From an uncultured Shewanella sp. (lineage in GTDB: Bacteria > Pseudomonadota > Gammaproteobacteria > Enterobacterales > Shewanellaceae): a stretch of DNA of 64,000 nucleotides. The DNA is taken from contig NZ_CANLKR010000006.1 of NCBI RefSeq assembly GCF_947491715.1, positions 62,001 to 126,000 of the forward strand, given 5' to 3'. The notes beneath the pieces were generated by a model. It did no database searches, was not told the origin of the DNA, and saw only the letters and a list, made by a program, of their open reading frames with translations. Made by a program: the position numbers and the translations under genes. This document shows positions 12,031 to 22,248 of this stretch, piece by piece (within the stretch, counting starts at the first letter, position 1; every line of letters begins with the position of its first letter).

Positions 12031-12509
12031 GTACTTATCCCCAAAAAGATCCTACAAAAGAGGGGGTATTCTATAATGAGAACCAAAGGATCGCTATCCT
12101 TATAATATATTTATCCCCAGATAGATCATTTTTCGTCGACGGACGCCGATCGATAATGGATCTAAAATGATCGTAATAACAAAAACTATAGACAGATACG
12201 AGCGATAAGGCGATTTTAACCCGTAAAAAAACCAACAAGAGTGCAATGTTCATATCGAGAATAGATCACTAGATATAGTGGTAACTCACAGAGTTATCCA
12301 CATAGTATAGTGCTTACAATGCTCTTTCATCTCCTACTAATGAATGAAAACCTTTTCATTATTAATTTTATAAATTCATTATATATCAGTAAGTTATACC
12401 ATCAGCACCCAAATAGCTTAAGCTGTTGAAAATTAAGCGTTTTGTTTTGTTTTATCATTTATCCCTATTTTTACATAGGTACAATTTAATCACTTGAGAC
12501 GATTGCTTA
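12031..12509. promoter_or_regulatory. Divergent dnaA/rpmH control region with DnaA boxes
   Basis: About 590 bases without a gene separate dnaA from rpmH. The dnaA-proximal half holds one consensus DnaA box (TTATCCACA, 12294-12302), two one-mismatch boxes (TTATCCCCA, 12035-12043 and 12111-12119) and about seven GATC sites. This fits DnaA autoregulation and Dam/SeqA influence. A 60-codon open frame here (12071-12253, minus) has no recognisable product or clear ribosome site and is not called. The rest, 12310-12509, is AT-rich with nothing else recognised. Confidence 0.75.
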
Positions 12510-12538
12510 TTGACGCGCCACTCTAAAGTGATTACAAT
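12510..12538 (+). promoter_or_regulatory. Sigma-70 promoter for rpmH-rnpA
   Basis: TTGACG (12510-12515), a 17-base spacer and TACAAT (12533-12538) form a near-consensus sigma-70 promoter 81 bases before the rpmH start. Its strength suits a ribosomal-protein operon. Confidence 0.8.
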
Positions 12539-12618
12539 TCGGCCTCTTTTTTAGCCTTACTTCTAAAAAAATTTTAGCGGGTAAGTATTATTCACTAACA
12601 CAAAGACGGATTGCCTCA

Positions 12619-12756
12619 ATGAGTAAACGTACTTTTCAACCAAGCAACCTGAAGCGCAAGCGTTCTCACGGCTTCCGCGCTCGCATGGCGTCAGCAAACG
12701 GCCGTAAGGTATTGGCTCGCCGCCGTGCCAAGGGTCGTGCTCGCCTTTCTGCTTAA
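12619..12756 (+). CDS. rpmH: 50S ribosomal protein L34
   Basis: L34 is a 45-residue, very basic large-subunit protein. The frame from ATG 12619 to TAA 12756 reads [15 protein letters not shown] and continues with the expected Arg/Lys-rich segment [18 protein letters not shown]. It is shorter than most open frames but unmistakable. Codon use is highly biased (CGT, CGC, AAG), as for other ribosomal-protein genes. It is followed after 18 bases by rnpA, the usual bacterial pairing, and a strong promoter lies upstream. Confidence 0.98.
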   Translation: MSKRTFQPSNLKRKRSHGFRARMASANGRKVLARRRAKGRARLSA

Positions 12757-12774
12757 TTTTAAGTAGGAATTCAG

Positions 12775-13131
12775 GTGACTAGTTACACCTTTACACGGGA
12801 GTTACGCTTGTTAACTCCCGCGCAATTCAAATCTGTATTTTCTAACCCCATCAAAGCCTCTTCTGCTGAAATAACATTACTTGCAAAGCCAAACGCAATA
12901 GCTCATCCTCGTATAGGCTTAACAGTGGCTAAACGTTATGTAAAAAGAGCGAATCAACGCAACAGAATTAAACGTGTCATTAGAGATAATTTTCGTTTGC
13001 ATCAGCATGATTTACCACCCCTTGATATTGTGGTGCTAGTCAGAAATGGCGTACTGGAAATGGATAATGCAGAGCTCAAGAAACTGGTAGAAAAGTTATG
13101 GCGCAAACTCAGTCGCCGTTACAATGGCTAG
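12775..13131 (+). CDS. rnpA: Ribonuclease P protein component
   Basis: RnpA is the protein subunit of RNase P, which matures the 5' ends of tRNAs together with the RNA subunit (encoded elsewhere). The 118-residue basic protein contains the family signature region [22 protein letters not shown] around residues 50-71 (RNR box). The start is GTG 12775, preceded by AGGAATTCA. The 3' end overlaps yidD by 34 bases, as is common. Confidence 0.97.
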   Translation: MTSYTFTRELRLLTPAQFKSVFSNPIKASSAEITLLAKPNAIAHPRIGLTVAKRYVKRANQRNRIKRVIRDNFRLHQHDLPPLDIVVLVRNGVLEMDNAELKKLVEKLWRKLSRRYNG

Positions 13132-13352
13132 CCACTAAGTTAATTCGTGGTTATCAAATTTTTATCAGTCCCATGCTGGGTCCTCAATGCAGATTTACGC
13201 CAACCTGCTCAACTTACGCCATAGAAGCAATTCAATTGCATGGATTGATAAAAGGCTGTTGGCTTGCTGCGCAACGTATATTAAGATGCCATCCATTACA
13301 TCCGGGTGGCGATGACCCCGTTCCCTTAAAAAAACATAGGTGCAAAAAATAG
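13098..13352 (+). CDS. yidD: Membrane protein insertion efficiency factor YidD
   Basis: YidD is a small membrane-associated protein that aids YidC-dependent insertion. At 84 residues it carries the family hallmarks: [22 protein letters not shown], then a Cys-rich core ([11 protein letters not shown]) and [17 protein letters not shown]. It overlaps the end of rnpA and ends three bases before yidC, so the block is probably translated together. Confidence 0.97.
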   Translation: MAQTQSPLQWLATKLIRGYQIFISPMLGPQCRFTPTCSTYAIEAIQLHGLIKGCWLAAQRILRCHPLHPGGDDPVPLKKHRCKK

Positions 13353-13355
13353 GCT

Positions 13356-14981
13356 ATGGAATCTCAACGCAATATATTGCTAATAGGTCTGCTATTTGTC
13401 AGCTTTTTGTTGTGGCAACAATGGCAAACTGACAAAGCTCCAAAAACGGTAGCAACTGAACAATCAGTAGCGACTTCAACGGTTACAGACTCTCATAGTA
13501 CCGACGTGCCTACTGCCGATGCAGCATTACCCGCAGCAGTAACCGCCTCCAAAGAACTAATAACCGTTATCACAGACCAATTAGAAATAAAAATCAATCC
13601 AATTGGTGGTGATATCGTTTACTCGGCTCTGCTTTCACACAAGTTAGAAGAAGGCAAAAATGATCCTTTTGTACTACTCAATCAAAACAAAGACATCACT
13701 TATATCGCACAAAGTGGCTTAATTGGTCGAAACGGCATAGATAGCACCAAAGGCAGAGCACATTTTAGCACTAAAGCACAAAAATTTAACTTAGCTTCAG
13801 GGCAAGACACCTTAACAGTGCCATTAACCTATACCGCAGCCGATGGCGCTATCTACACGAAAGAATTCATTTTCCATCGTGGAAAATTCGATATTGATGT
13901 GGACTATAAAATAAACAACACAACATCAACACCACTACAAGTGCAAATGTACGGTCAAATCAAGCACAGCATTAAGAAAAGTGGCAGCAGCATGATGATG
14001 CCAACTTACCTTGGTGGCGCTTTCTCAACAGCCAATGTACGTTATGAAAAGTACAGCTTTGATAATATGGCAGATAAAAACCTAGATCAGTCTACCTTAG
14101 GCGGTTGGGTTGCTATGCTACAACATTACTTTGTATCGGCTTGGATACCACCAAAAGATGACAAGAATACATTATTTTCTAGCATCAGTGCAGGTGGTCT
14201 AGCCAACATAGGTTTCCGTGGCAATGTGCATACTATCGCCCCAGGCACAGAGCAAACTATTCATTCACAATTCTATGTGGGTCCTAAAGATCAAAAAGCT
14301 TTATCTGCAATTTCAGATACGCTTAATCTTGTGGTCGATTATGGCTTCTTATGGTGGTTAGCTGTTCCAATTAACAAACTATTGATGTTCTTCCAATCAT
14401 TAGTGGGTAACTGGGGCCTAGCGATTATTTTAATTACGCTAACGGTACGTGGACTGCTTTACCCACTCACCAAAGCACAATATACCTCTATGGCTAAAAT
14501 GCGTAATCTGCAGCCCAAAATCACCGAGCTCAAAGAGCGTTTCGGGGATGATAGGCAAAAGATGGGGCAAGCCATGATGGAATTGTACAAGAAAGAGAAG
14601 GTCAACCCCATGGGAGGTTGCTTACCTATCTTGCTACAAATGCCTATTTTTATTGCTCTTTATTGGGTATTGATGGAAAGTGTAGAATTACGTCATGCAC
14701 CCTTTATGTTTTGGATCACTGACTTGTCAGTACAAGACCCCTATTATGTACTGCCGATTCTAATGGGTGTATCTATGTTCATTATGCAAAAGATGCAACC
14801 AATGGCACCAACAATGGATCCAATGCAAGCAAAAATAATGCGTTGGATGCCAGTCATGTTTACCGTATTCTTCTTATGGTTCCCAGCGGGTCTGGTACTA
14901 TATTGGTTAGTCGGTAACATCGTCGCCATTACTCAACAAAAAATTATTTATGCCGGACTTGAGAAAAAAGGCCTGAAATAA
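13356..14981 (+). CDS. yidC: Membrane protein insertase YidC
   Basis: YidC inserts and folds inner-membrane proteins, alone or with SecYEG; F1Fo subunit c is a classic substrate, and its gene is also in this window. The 541-residue protein has an N-terminal membrane anchor ([14 protein letters not shown]), a large periplasmic beta domain (about 60-335) and the conserved C-terminal insertase domain with five membrane segments, including [21 protein letters not shown] (its hydrophilic-groove Arg lies here) and [18 protein letters not shown]. It lies between yidD and mnmE in the standard order. Confidence 0.99.
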   Translation: MESQRNILLIGLLFVSFLLWQQWQTDKAPKTVATEQSVATSTVTDSHSTDVPTADAALPAAVTASKELITVITDQLEIKINPIGGDIVYSALLSHKLEEGKNDPFVLLNQNKDITYIAQSGLIGRNGIDSTKGRAHFSTKAQKFNLASGQDTLTVPLTYTAADGAIYTKEFIFHRGKFDIDVDYKINNTTSTPLQVQMYGQIKHSIKKSGSSMMMPTYLGGAFSTANVRYEKYSFDNMADKNLDQSTLGGWVAMLQHYFVSAWIPPKDDKNTLFSSISAGGLANIGFRGNVHTIAPGTEQTIHSQFYVGPKDQKALSAISDTLNLVVDYGFLWWLAVPINKLLMFFQSLVGNWGLAIILITLTVRGLLYPLTKAQYTSMAKMRNLQPKITELKERFGDDRQKMGQAMMELYKKEKVNPMGGCLPILLQMPIFIALYWVLMESVELRHAPFMFWITDLSVQDPYYVLPILMGVSMFIMQKMQPMAPTMDPMQAKIMRWMPVMFTVFFLWFPAGLVLYWLVGNIVAITQQKIIYAGLEKKGLK

Positions 14982-15001
14982 ACGACCATATGCGTCAAAA
15001 T

Positions 15002-15038
15002 AAAAAGCGGTTTAATACTCAGTATTAAACCGCTTTTT
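15002..15038 (+). terminator. Intrinsic terminator after yidC
   Basis: AAAAAGCGGTTTAATACT (15002-15019) is repeated exactly in inverse at 15021-15038, ending in TTTTT. It separates the rpmH-yidC transcript from mnmE, whose start is 28 bases further on. Confidence 0.85.
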
Positions 15039-15065
15039 CGATAAAAATGAACCAAAGGTGAAGTA

Positions 15066-16427
15066 ATGACAACGGATACGATTGTGGCACAAGCCACGGC
15101 TCCTGGACGTGGCGGTGTGGGTATCGTTCGAGTCTCTGGCGATCTCGCCACGCAAGTCGCCATGGCCGTACTCGGACATTTGCCTAAACCCCGTTACGCT
15201 GATTATTGTGACTTTAAAAATGCTAAAGATGAAGTCATCGATCAAGGCATTGCATTATATTTTAAAGGCCCGAATTCTTTTACTGGCGAAGATGTCCTTG
15301 AATTACAAGGTCATGGTGGGCAAATTGTTCTCGATATGCTGATTAAACGGATCATGGAAACCGAAGGCGTACGCATCGCCAAACCTGGCGAATTTAGTGA
15401 GCAAGCCTTTCTCAATGACAAACTTGATTTAACCCAAGCCGAAGCCATTGCCGATCTTATTGATGCCACTAGCGAGCAAGCCGCTAAAAGCGCGCTACAT
15501 TCACTTCAAGGGGAATTTTCTAATCAAGTTCATGAACTGGTCGAACAAACCACTAACCTTCGCTTATACGTCGAGGCAGCCATTGATTTCCCCGATGAAG
15601 AGGTCGACTTTCTCAGCGATGGTAAAATTGCCAATGCCTTATACAAGATTATCGATAAACTCAACACTGTGCAAAATAGTGCCCAACAAGGTGTCATCAT
15701 TCGTGAAGGCATGAAAGTGGTCATAGCAGGCCGTCCCAATGCCGGAAAATCGAGCCTCCTTAATGCACTAGCAGGCAAAGAGTCTGCCATTGTCACCGAA
15801 ATTGCCGGTACGACGCGAGATGTACTGAGAGAACATATTCATCTCGATGGGATGCCGCTACATATCATTGATACTGCGGGGCTACGTAACACAGACGACA
15901 TAGTGGAAAAAATGGGCATAGAGCGCGCTTGGGATGAAATCGCAACAGCCGATAGAGTCTTATTCATGGTTGATGCCACGACCACAGATGCCGTCGACCC
16001 CCATGATATTTGGCCAGATTTTATTGAACGTTTACCGAAGAATTTAGGAATAAGTGTCATTCGTAACAAGGTCGATATCACACAAGAGAATCTTCAAACA
16101 ACCGATAATGGCCAATCACCAGTCTTTGCTATTTCGGCAAAAACCGGACTAGGGATTCATGAACTAAAACAGCACCTAAAAGAATTAATGGGTTATCAAA
16201 GTAACTTAGAAGGCGGCTTTATTGCTCGCAGGCGCCATTTACAGGCACTTGAGCTTGCCAGTAGTCATTTATTATTGGGTAAAGAACAATTAGAAGTCTA
16301 CCAAGCAGGAGAGCTATTAGCAGAAGAATTAAGAATGACGCAAATGGCTTTGTCAGAAATTACGGGGCAATTTACCTCTGATGATCTGTTAGGTAAAATC
16401 TTTAGCTCATTCTGTATCGGAAAGTAA
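15066..16427 (+). CDS. mnmE: tRNA modification GTPase MnmE
   Basis: MnmE works with MnmG (also in this window) to install the cmnm5 group on U34 of certain tRNAs, using GTP hydrolysis and a tetrahydrofolate-derived carbon. The 453-residue protein starts [21 protein letters not shown] (folate-binding N-domain). It then has an inserted G domain: [10 protein letters not shown] (G1), GTTRD (G2), DTAGL (G3) and NKVD (G4). It ends in the invariant FCIGK motif whose Cys is needed for activity. Confidence 0.99.
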   Translation: MTTDTIVAQATAPGRGGVGIVRVSGDLATQVAMAVLGHLPKPRYADYCDFKNAKDEVIDQGIALYFKGPNSFTGEDVLELQGHGGQIVLDMLIKRIMETEGVRIAKPGEFSEQAFLNDKLDLTQAEAIADLIDATSEQAAKSALHSLQGEFSNQVHELVEQTTNLRLYVEAAIDFPDEEVDFLSDGKIANALYKIIDKLNTVQNSAQQGVIIREGMKVVIAGRPNAGKSSLLNALAGKESAIVTEIAGTTRDVLREHIHLDGMPLHIIDTAGLRNTDDIVEKMGIERAWDEIATADRVLFMVDATTTDAVDPHDIWPDFIERLPKNLGISVIRNKVDITQENLQTTDNGQSPVFAISAKTGLGIHELKQHLKELMGYQSNLEGGFIARRRHLQALELASSHLLLGKEQLEVYQAGELLAEELRMTQMALSEITGQFTSDDLLGKIFSSFCIGK

Positions 16428-16443
16428 TCGCTATTTCAAACAC

Positions 16444-16472
16444 AATAAGAGGATATATTCTATCCTCTTATT
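16444..16472. terminator. Bidirectional terminator after mnmE
   Basis: AATAAGAGGATA (16444-16455) and its exact complement (16461-16472) flank a 5-base loop. It lies between the convergent mnmE and the minus-strand secreted CBM21-like gene and may serve both. Confidence 0.7.
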
Positions 16473-16483
16473 CCCTCATACAA

Positions 16484-16954
16484 TCAAAATAAATTCAGCT
16501 CTAGCGTATAATTTTCACCTTGATTATTATCCCAATACGTCTGGCCATTGACCTCATAAAAAACAGCAAATTCAATTGTTGTATGAGTGCCACCTGAACG
16601 GTATTGTTGAGTAATATAATTATACCAACTGCCGATGTAATAACTTCTTAAGCGCCCTAAAGGCGCAAAATCAATCCCCCAGCGCTCATAGTCATTATTG
16701 TAAGATTGCTCAAAAATTAAGGTTCCATCTTGATAAGTATTCCAATTGTCATCCGTCCAGCGAACCCCCACCTTCTTATCAAACGCTAAATCCTTAACAA
16801 GAACATCAATCCATATTGCCTTATCTTGCCACAAACTTGGTATCATTCCAGTGTCGTACACCCATTGACCTGCAGCGTCAAACTTCACTTCATCATTTCC
16901 ATTAGCCATTCCTATGCACATAAATCCAACTAATAACATTATGATTTTTTTCAT
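16484..16954 (-). CDS. Secreted CBM21-like carbohydrate-binding protein
   Basis: A 156-residue exported protein. ATG 16954 is preferred over a longer frame from 17074 because AAGGAAAGGGATA precedes it and it gives a clean signal peptide (MKKIIMLLVGFMCIGMANG). The mature part looks like a single family-21 carbohydrate-binding module: KKVGVRWTDDNW early, then FAVFYEVNGQTYWDNNQGENYTL near the C-terminus, the WDNN-x-G-x-NY signature of starch/glycogen-binding domains. No catalytic domain is attached. It may bind extracellular or periplasmic alpha-glucans; that role is inferred from the fold alone. Confidence 0.7.
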   Translation of the reverse strand: MKKIIMLLVGFMCIGMANGNDEVKFDAAGQWVYDTGMIPSLWQDKAIWIDVLVKDLAFDKKVGVRWTDDNWNTYQDGTLIFEQSYNNDYERWGIDFAPLGRLRSYYIGSWYNYITQQYRSGGTHTTIEFAVFYEVNGQTYWDNNQGENYTLELNLF

Positions 16955-17172
16955 TATCCCTTTCCTTTTAAATAAATGGTGTCTCATCAAATGCACATTA
17001 AAAATAGCAGAAATATCATCGATAAAAGTGACATTAACGAAAAATAAAAAATCACTATAATATCCTGCAAGCAAACCGCATAATACGGTTCAACTTAACG
17101 TTATGAACATTGCATTGGCGACTAAAAAACGTCCGTACGCCATAAAAAAAATTAAGCATACTAGGAGTTTCT

Positions 17173-18414
17173 ATGCTGAAAAAGCTCACTTTTACACTCC
17201 CTGGCCAACTGGTCATTGCCGCTTTATTCGCCGCATTACTTGGTTATGCGGTGCCAATAGCTTGGCTAAACACTCATTCTGGAGTGCTCGAGTTTATTGG
17301 CCTAGGTAAGCTTATTTATATTGGTTTATTAAAAATGCTAGTGGGAATAGTTGTTTTGTTCTCTCTTTTGCAAGGTATTACTCATATAGGCTCCATTGTC
17401 AGTTTAAAGTCTCTTGGCAGTAAAACGGTAGCAATATACGCACTCACCACAATACTGGCCATTAGCTTAGGATTAAGTGCAGCTCTATTGATGCCAAGTT
17501 GGCCTGCATTAATGTTCACGCCCGATACCAGCAATGTTGAACTCATCTCCCAAGATGCGGCAACAGGCGGAAGCATCAGTACCAAACTACTCACAATGGC
17601 TCTGACGAATCCAGTTAATGCTCTCGCCAACGGTAATCTACTTGCAATAGTATTATTCGCCATCATGTTTGGTATCGCATTACTCGTGAGCCTTCCTGCA
17701 AAACATGTTGTTTTTCAGGTAATAGAAGCCATTAATACAGGTCTAACAAAGTTAATTTCAGCCATCATAAAATTAGCCCCCATTGCCGTCTTTAGCATAA
17801 TTTTTGAATACACAAGCCAAGGCAATACTCAGCTATTTGGAGAACTTGCCAGCTTTGCCTTATTGGTCTTTATACTCACGCTAATTCATGGCGGCATTAC
17901 CTTACCTTTATTGGCTAAAATCTTTACTGGTCGTAAGTTACTACCGATGTTCAAAGCCATTTCGACTCCCATGGCTATGGCATTTGCAACATCATCAAGT
18001 GCTGCAACACTCCCTTTATCCATGCGAGTAGCCGAAGAAGAGTTGGGCGTTTCTCAATCCACCAGTAGTATGGTATTGCCTCTAGGCTCCATTATGAATA
18101 TGGACGGTACTGCTTTATTTGAAGGGGTTGCGGCTATTTTTCTGGCTCAGCTCTACGGAATAGATTTAGGCACATCTGGACTCGTTGTTATCTTTTTAAT
18201 GGCAATGGTATCCTCTATTGGTGCGCCGGGTATGCCTTCTGGCTCAATGTCTGGTATGCAATTAGTCCTACTTGCAGCGGGCATTCCTCTAGAAGCCATT
18301 GCTATTTTACTCATTATTGAAAGACCACTCGATACCTTTAGAACAGCAGTTAATGTCGAAGGCGACCTAGTCGCTTCTGTGATTGTTGATAAATGGCAAC
18401 AAATAAAAAGTTAA
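17173..18414 (+). CDS. Dicarboxylate/amino acid:cation symporter (DAACS family)
   Basis: This 413-residue, eight-membrane-segment carrier of the GltP/DctA/SstT superfamily imports acidic or small neutral amino acids or dicarboxylates with sodium or protons. Hairpin HP1 is seen at FATSSSAATLPLSM (serine-rich tip), and TM7 at MNMDGTALFEGVAAIFLAQ, the NMDGT signature that binds cations. HP2 (GAPGMPSGSMSGM) and TM8 follow. The start ATG 17173 has TAGGAG upstream. Substrate cannot be assigned; the HP2 and TM8 sequence is not clearly GltP or DctA. Confidence 0.92.
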   Translation: MLKKLTFTLPGQLVIAALFAALLGYAVPIAWLNTHSGVLEFIGLGKLIYIGLLKMLVGIVVLFSLLQGITHIGSIVSLKSLGSKTVAIYALTTILAISLGLSAALLMPSWPALMFTPDTSNVELISQDAATGGSISTKLLTMALTNPVNALANGNLLAIVLFAIMFGIALLVSLPAKHVVFQVIEAINTGLTKLISAIIKLAPIAVFSIIFEYTSQGNTQLFGELASFALLVFILTLIHGGITLPLLAKIFTGRKLLPMFKAISTPMAMAFATSSSAATLPLSMRVAEEELGVSQSTSSMVLPLGSIMNMDGTALFEGVAAIFLAQLYGIDLGTSGLVVIFLMAMVSSIGAPGMPSGSMSGMQLVLLAAGIPLEAIAILLIIERPLDTFRTAVNVEGDLVASVIVDKWQQIKS

Positions 18415-18424
18415 TCACATTACC

Positions 18425-18465
18425 AAACAGGTGATCCCCCTTATATTAAGAGCATCACCTGTTTT
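18425..18465 (+). terminator. Intrinsic terminator after the symporter gene
   Basis: AAACAGGTGAT (18425-18435) pairs with ATCACCTGTTT (18454-18464) and is followed by T. It lies just after the symporter stop codon, between convergent genes. Confidence 0.75.
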
Positions 18466-18527
18466 CATCCTCTCATTTTTTACCACACCAGTTCATCACC
18501 AAAGAGAGTAAACACGATACCTTAAAC

Positions 18528-20990
18528 TTACTTTATCTCAATAACGCGACTTGCTTTCTGATATTTAATTCGCCAACCGGACCAACGGGGTAATTCCCAA
18601 CGTTTAGGCCCTTGTTTACGTGAGCCACTGACATAAGTCAGTGTCACCCATTTATTGTCTGGTCGATATTCCACTGCTAGCGTTAATTCAGGTAACATTA
18701 ATGTTTGTGGATACAAACTATCAAACTCCACACGTTCCCAGTCTGGAATACCATGAAAAAATAAATCACTTTCATTAATAAGTTCAAGGTCGTCAACACT
18801 CTCAACACCCAACTCAATGAGCTTATGCTTTAAATAGCTTTTTACACATAATGGCTCTTGCACTGTAGAAAAGTTATCCACAGGTGATTTATGCTGAATT
18901 TTTTTTAACTGCAGCCAAATATTCCACGATGAAATATCCCGTTCGATCTTTATCGCTAAATCAGGAAAAAATGCCCCAGATAAAATCGATCCAATGATAG
19001 ACTCAAGCAATTGCTCACCTTTCGCTTCCTCTATTCGGGATCCAATCTTTCTACCAGCATATTGCCTAACCAATAATATTTGATCCGGTTGATCTACGCT
19101 TAAGGCATCAGTGACACATTCGGTACCAACCTCAGCCTTAACTAAAATATCAAGTGAAATAGGAGCCATACAATTAGCAAAATTAATCGTTTGTTTCACA
19201 CCTTTACCCACAACTGAAAATTGATCAAAAACAACCGCGGCAAGTGGACTCTCCTTCCCTTCATCTGAAATTAACTCAGCAATAAAACGACTCGATCTGC
19301 CAATTTGTATTTCACTGTAACCATTTCCCAAAGTTTGATAACGTTTCTCTCTTCGAACAAAGGCCAGTTCAGGCATAGCCTTAATCACATTGAGCAACCA
19401 GTTTTCCCTAGCACTCTCATCAATGGCAACTTTTTGATGAGATAAATTTAAAAGCACATAGATCTGACTAGCTAGCTGTTTTGCTTCACTTAACAACATC
19501 AGATCAACAGACACACAATCAGGAATTGGTTCCCTCATTACTTTTATCAATAACATTGCATCACAATTTAACGTTTCCCACTGCGCTAACGCTTGTCTAT
19601 CTTGTATTGATGAAGGTAAAGTCACCAACTTTTGACCAACACTTAATGCAGCAACAAGATCGATCATTAACCCTTGATGGATCGCATTATCCATTGCACT
19701 GATCAAATGTGAAAATAGGGTATCGATAGGCAATGGAAAAAGCTTTCGTCCATGTAAGGTGATCATGCCATCAGGTTTAATCGCCCCCATTTTCACCAAC
19801 TTTTCATTGGCCAACAATAATGTTTTTTCCGGTAACATGTCGATAAAATCTAATCTCGACAGCCTATATCCTACAGCAGCCGCCGCAAGCATAGGCTCAA
19901 CAAGATCATTACGTAATAACTCAGGTTGGGAGTGGACATCTAATAAAGCATGTGCCCCCCATAAGCGAATACATATCCCCTCTTGTGTACGCCCCGCTCG
20001 CCCCTTACGTTGCTCACTACTTACATGAGATATTCGAGATAATGACAGAACGGTACGCCCATTTCTTTGCAATGTTCTTCGCTCAAGTCCAGAGTCGATG
20101 ACAGCTGTAACGCCAGGAATAGTTAAGGAGGTTTCTGCAATATTAGTCGCAAAAATAACTCGGCGGTTAACATCCTGTGTAAGCGCTTTTTTTTGCCCAT
20201 CATGATTAATACTGCCGTGTAAAATAACCCAGGAGAGACCTTTAGATAACAGCAATGTTCGACACTGCTGTTCACAGCGAGTAATCTCTCGTTTACCTGG
20301 CAAAAAAATAAGAATATCACCTTGTAAGTTTTTGATATTGATAACTTGGGTTATTGCTTGTTCCACTTTTTTTTCAATATCTGTCAATTCAGGTAATGCA
20401 TCCGTTTTCAAGGATTGATGAAAAAGCTCAACATTAAATTGACGCCCACTTGTCTTTAATTGTTTTACGGGAAAAGAAGACTTTCCTTCCAAATAAGTCG
20501 CCAGATCTTTAGTCATAATAGTTGCAGATGTTAAAACAAGTTTATGACTTTCTTTCTGTTTTAATATGGCCAGTAAAAGATCCGTATCCCAACGCCGTTC
20601 ATGAAATTCATCAAAGATAATAACATCAAAATCAGTGAGTCCATTATCATTCAACCATTTCAATGCGATCCCCGGTGTGACAAAAACCACTTGTGTCTCT
20701 GGTGTCATTGTTGAATCAAATCGAATGGCATAGCCCACGTCAATAGAAACATTAGACTCCAAGTCTTTTTGCCCAGCAGTCGAACTGACAAACTCAGATA
20801 AAGCCAAACAGGCCACTCTTCGCGGTTCAATAACGAGTACCCGCGCGTTTTTACCCGCTATCATCAATTGAGATGCCCAAAGAGGTAATCGAGTCGATTT
20901 ACCAGACCCTGTTTCAGACTCAACCACCAAATGATGACTTCTCAGTAAATGCATAAATTCATGACGGAGGCTATCGATCGGTAAATGCAA
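18528..20990 (-). CDS. DEAH-box ATP-dependent helicase, HrpB/HrpA-like
   Basis: An 820-residue superfamily 2 helicase of the DEAH/RHA group. Motif I (ESETGSGKSTRLPL, about residues 23-36), Ia (IEPRRVA), II (IIFDEFHERRWDTD, a DEFH variant as in HrpB), III (TSATI) and VI (QRKGRAGRTQEGICIRLW) are all clear. The C-terminal region differs from canonical HrpB: it ends in RWELPRWSGWRIKYQKASRVIEIK and lacks the HrpB tail I would expect. I therefore treat it as an HrpB-like relative rather than giving a symbol. Its role in RNA metabolism is inferred from the family. Confidence 0.85.
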   Translation of the reverse strand: MHLPIDSLRHEFMHLLRSHHLVVESETGSGKSTRLPLWASQLMIAGKNARVLVIEPRRVACLALSEFVSSTAGQKDLESNVSIDVGYAIRFDSTMTPETQVVFVTPGIALKWLNDNGLTDFDVIIFDEFHERRWDTDLLLAILKQKESHKLVLTSATIMTKDLATYLEGKSSFPVKQLKTSGRQFNVELFHQSLKTDALPELTDIEKKVEQAITQVINIKNLQGDILIFLPGKREITRCEQQCRTLLLSKGLSWVILHGSINHDGQKKALTQDVNRRVIFATNIAETSLTIPGVTAVIDSGLERRTLQRNGRTVLSLSRISHVSSEQRKGRAGRTQEGICIRLWGAHALLDVHSQPELLRNDLVEPMLAAAAVGYRLSRLDFIDMLPEKTLLLANEKLVKMGAIKPDGMITLHGRKLFPLPIDTLFSHLISAMDNAIHQGLMIDLVAALSVGQKLVTLPSSIQDRQALAQWETLNCDAMLLIKVMREPIPDCVSVDLMLLSEAKQLASQIYVLLNLSHQKVAIDESARENWLLNVIKAMPELAFVRREKRYQTLGNGYSEIQIGRSSRFIAELISDEGKESPLAAVVFDQFSVVGKGVKQTINFANCMAPISLDILVKAEVGTECVTDALSVDQPDQILLVRQYAGRKIGSRIEEAKGEQLLESIIGSILSGAFFPDLAIKIERDISSWNIWLQLKKIQHKSPVDNFSTVQEPLCVKSYLKHKLIELGVESVDDLELINESDLFFHGIPDWERVEFDSLYPQTLMLPELTLAVEYRPDNKWVTLTYVSGSRKQGPKRWELPRWSGWRIKYQKASRVIEIK

Positions 20991-21053
20991 AAAACATCCC
21001 CTTAAAAATGAACTAATATTGGCATTAAGCTTGGATCATAGCGCCACAGAGGA

Positions 21054-21503
21054 ATGATGAAAATAGAAAAAACGACCTTAATCAATACTTATGAACTCAT
21101 TTCACTTGAAAATAGGCATGCTTCAGGGAAAATAACTTATCCGTTAGGTTCTGATGCAACAGGCATATTGAATTACACCGCAGATGGGTTTTACTTTATT
21201 CATTTAATGGCTAATAATCGTCCATTACATAAAGAAAATAACTTATTAAGTGGCACATTAGAAGAAATCAAAAGCAGTTATAGCAGCCATTTTGCATATG
21301 CTGGTACTTATCATATAGAAGGCAATGAAGTCATTCAACATGTTATCTATAGCTCACTTCCCAATTGGACAAACACAGATCAACGCCGAAAAGTAAAATG
21401 GAGCAAGGAACAATTAATATTATCAGCAAAAAGTGTATTTATTAATAATGAAATCGTTGACCCTTATGTTATTTGGCGACCTATAAGCATCAAACGAAAA
21501 TAA
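21054..21503 (+). CDS. Lipocalin-like domain protein
   Basis: A 149-residue protein resembling the lipocalin_5 family: a starting Trp/Tyr-Glu-Leu strand (TYELISLENRH), the YPLGSDATGILNYTADGFYFIHLM segment typical of that family, YAGTYHIEGNEVIQHV, and PNWTNTDQRRKVKW. No signal peptide is evident, so it is probably cytoplasmic. Family members bind or act on small hydrophobic ligands, but mostly without known function. It is the first of three plus-strand genes with calycin-like or ligand-binding folds. Confidence 0.75.
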   Translation: MMKIEKTTLINTYELISLENRHASGKITYPLGSDATGILNYTADGFYFIHLMANNRPLHKENNLLSGTLEEIKSSYSSHFAYAGTYHIEGNEVIQHVIYSSLPNWTNTDQRRKVKWSKEQLILSAKSVFINNEIVDPYVIWRPISIKRK

Positions 21504-21648
21504 AAGAAATTTATCATATAGACACTATTTTATTAGCGAAACATAAAATAGCCCAAACAGGGAGTATCATCCCCAAAAAAATTCAGGCAGCTTGTGCAAT
21601 CAGTAAAAAAAGTCTCATTACATTTTAAACTGATAGAAGGACTGTATT

Positions 21649-22215
21649 ATGCTGCACTACAACATTTTTTCCAAACTTTTTAAAAGCCTAATATTTTCAA
21701 ATAAAGCATCATTCATCAGAAAATCCATATTGTTAATATTGATCATAATTTCCCCCTTAACCGCTCAAGCGAGTGATGTTCCAATCATCAAAACAGAGAC
21801 CGTTATTATTCAATCTCAGACATCTGCGATTTACGATACGTTACTTGACTTCGATAAATATCACTTATGGAACCCTTGGTTATTTGAAGCTTCAGGCGAT
21901 CCCAGTATAGGCGGTAATGTTTGGGCAAAGCTCATATTAGATGGCAAAGAAATGGAATCCAATCACACCATTATCAGCCTAGCGCATAATCAGGTTTTCT
22001 GTTGGCGAGATGAAATGTGGTATAGCTTTCTCGCCGGAGGAGAACGCTGCCGTTATTTAATACAGCAAAATAATGGTACAACACAAGTATCAGGAAGCTT
22101 TCAATTTAAAGGCTGGATTTCAGGGCTAAGTTATCTGTTATATAAAAAACAAATGCTCGATGGCATGTCCAATGAATTATTAGGGTTAAAAAAACATCTT
22201 GAACTTCAGAAATAA
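21649..22215 (+). CDS. Exported SRPBCC (START-like) domain protein
   Basis: A 188-residue protein with an N-terminal hydrophobic segment and likely signal (LLILIIISPLTAQAS, about residues 27-42). It is followed by a polyketide-cyclase/SRPBCC pattern: TETVIIQSQTSAIYDTLLDFDKYHLWNPWL is the family's opening strand-helix-helix. Later strands (GGNVWAKLILDGKEMESNHTI, TQVSGSFQFKGWIS) follow. SRPBCC proteins bind hydrophobic ligands in a deep pocket. A periplasmic location for this fold is less common. It lies 33 bases before the next gene and is likely co-transcribed with it. Confidence 0.65.
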   Translation: MLHYNIFSKLFKSLIFSNKASFIRKSILLILIIISPLTAQASDVPIIKTETVIIQSQTSAIYDTLLDFDKYHLWNPWLFEASGDPSIGGNVWAKLILDGKEMESNHTIISLAHNQVFCWRDEMWYSFLAGGERCRYLIQQNNGTTQVSGSFQFKGWISGLSYLLYKKQMLDGMSNELLGLKKHLELQK

Positions 22216-22248
22216 CACAACCAATCTACACTTATACAAGGAAAAAGT

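Noticed and set aside
12071..12253. 60-codon open frame upstream of dnaA on the minus strand
   Set aside because: No ribosome site, no recognisable product, and it covers DnaA boxes and GATC-rich control DNA.
12031..12618. dnaA-rpmH gap as the main origin
   Set aside because: It has fewer consensus boxes and no 13-mer-type unwinding element compared with the mioC-mnmG region.
17103..17309. 68-residue plus-strand frame ahead of the symporter
   Set aside because: Overlaps the well-supported symporter start in another frame and lacks a domain.
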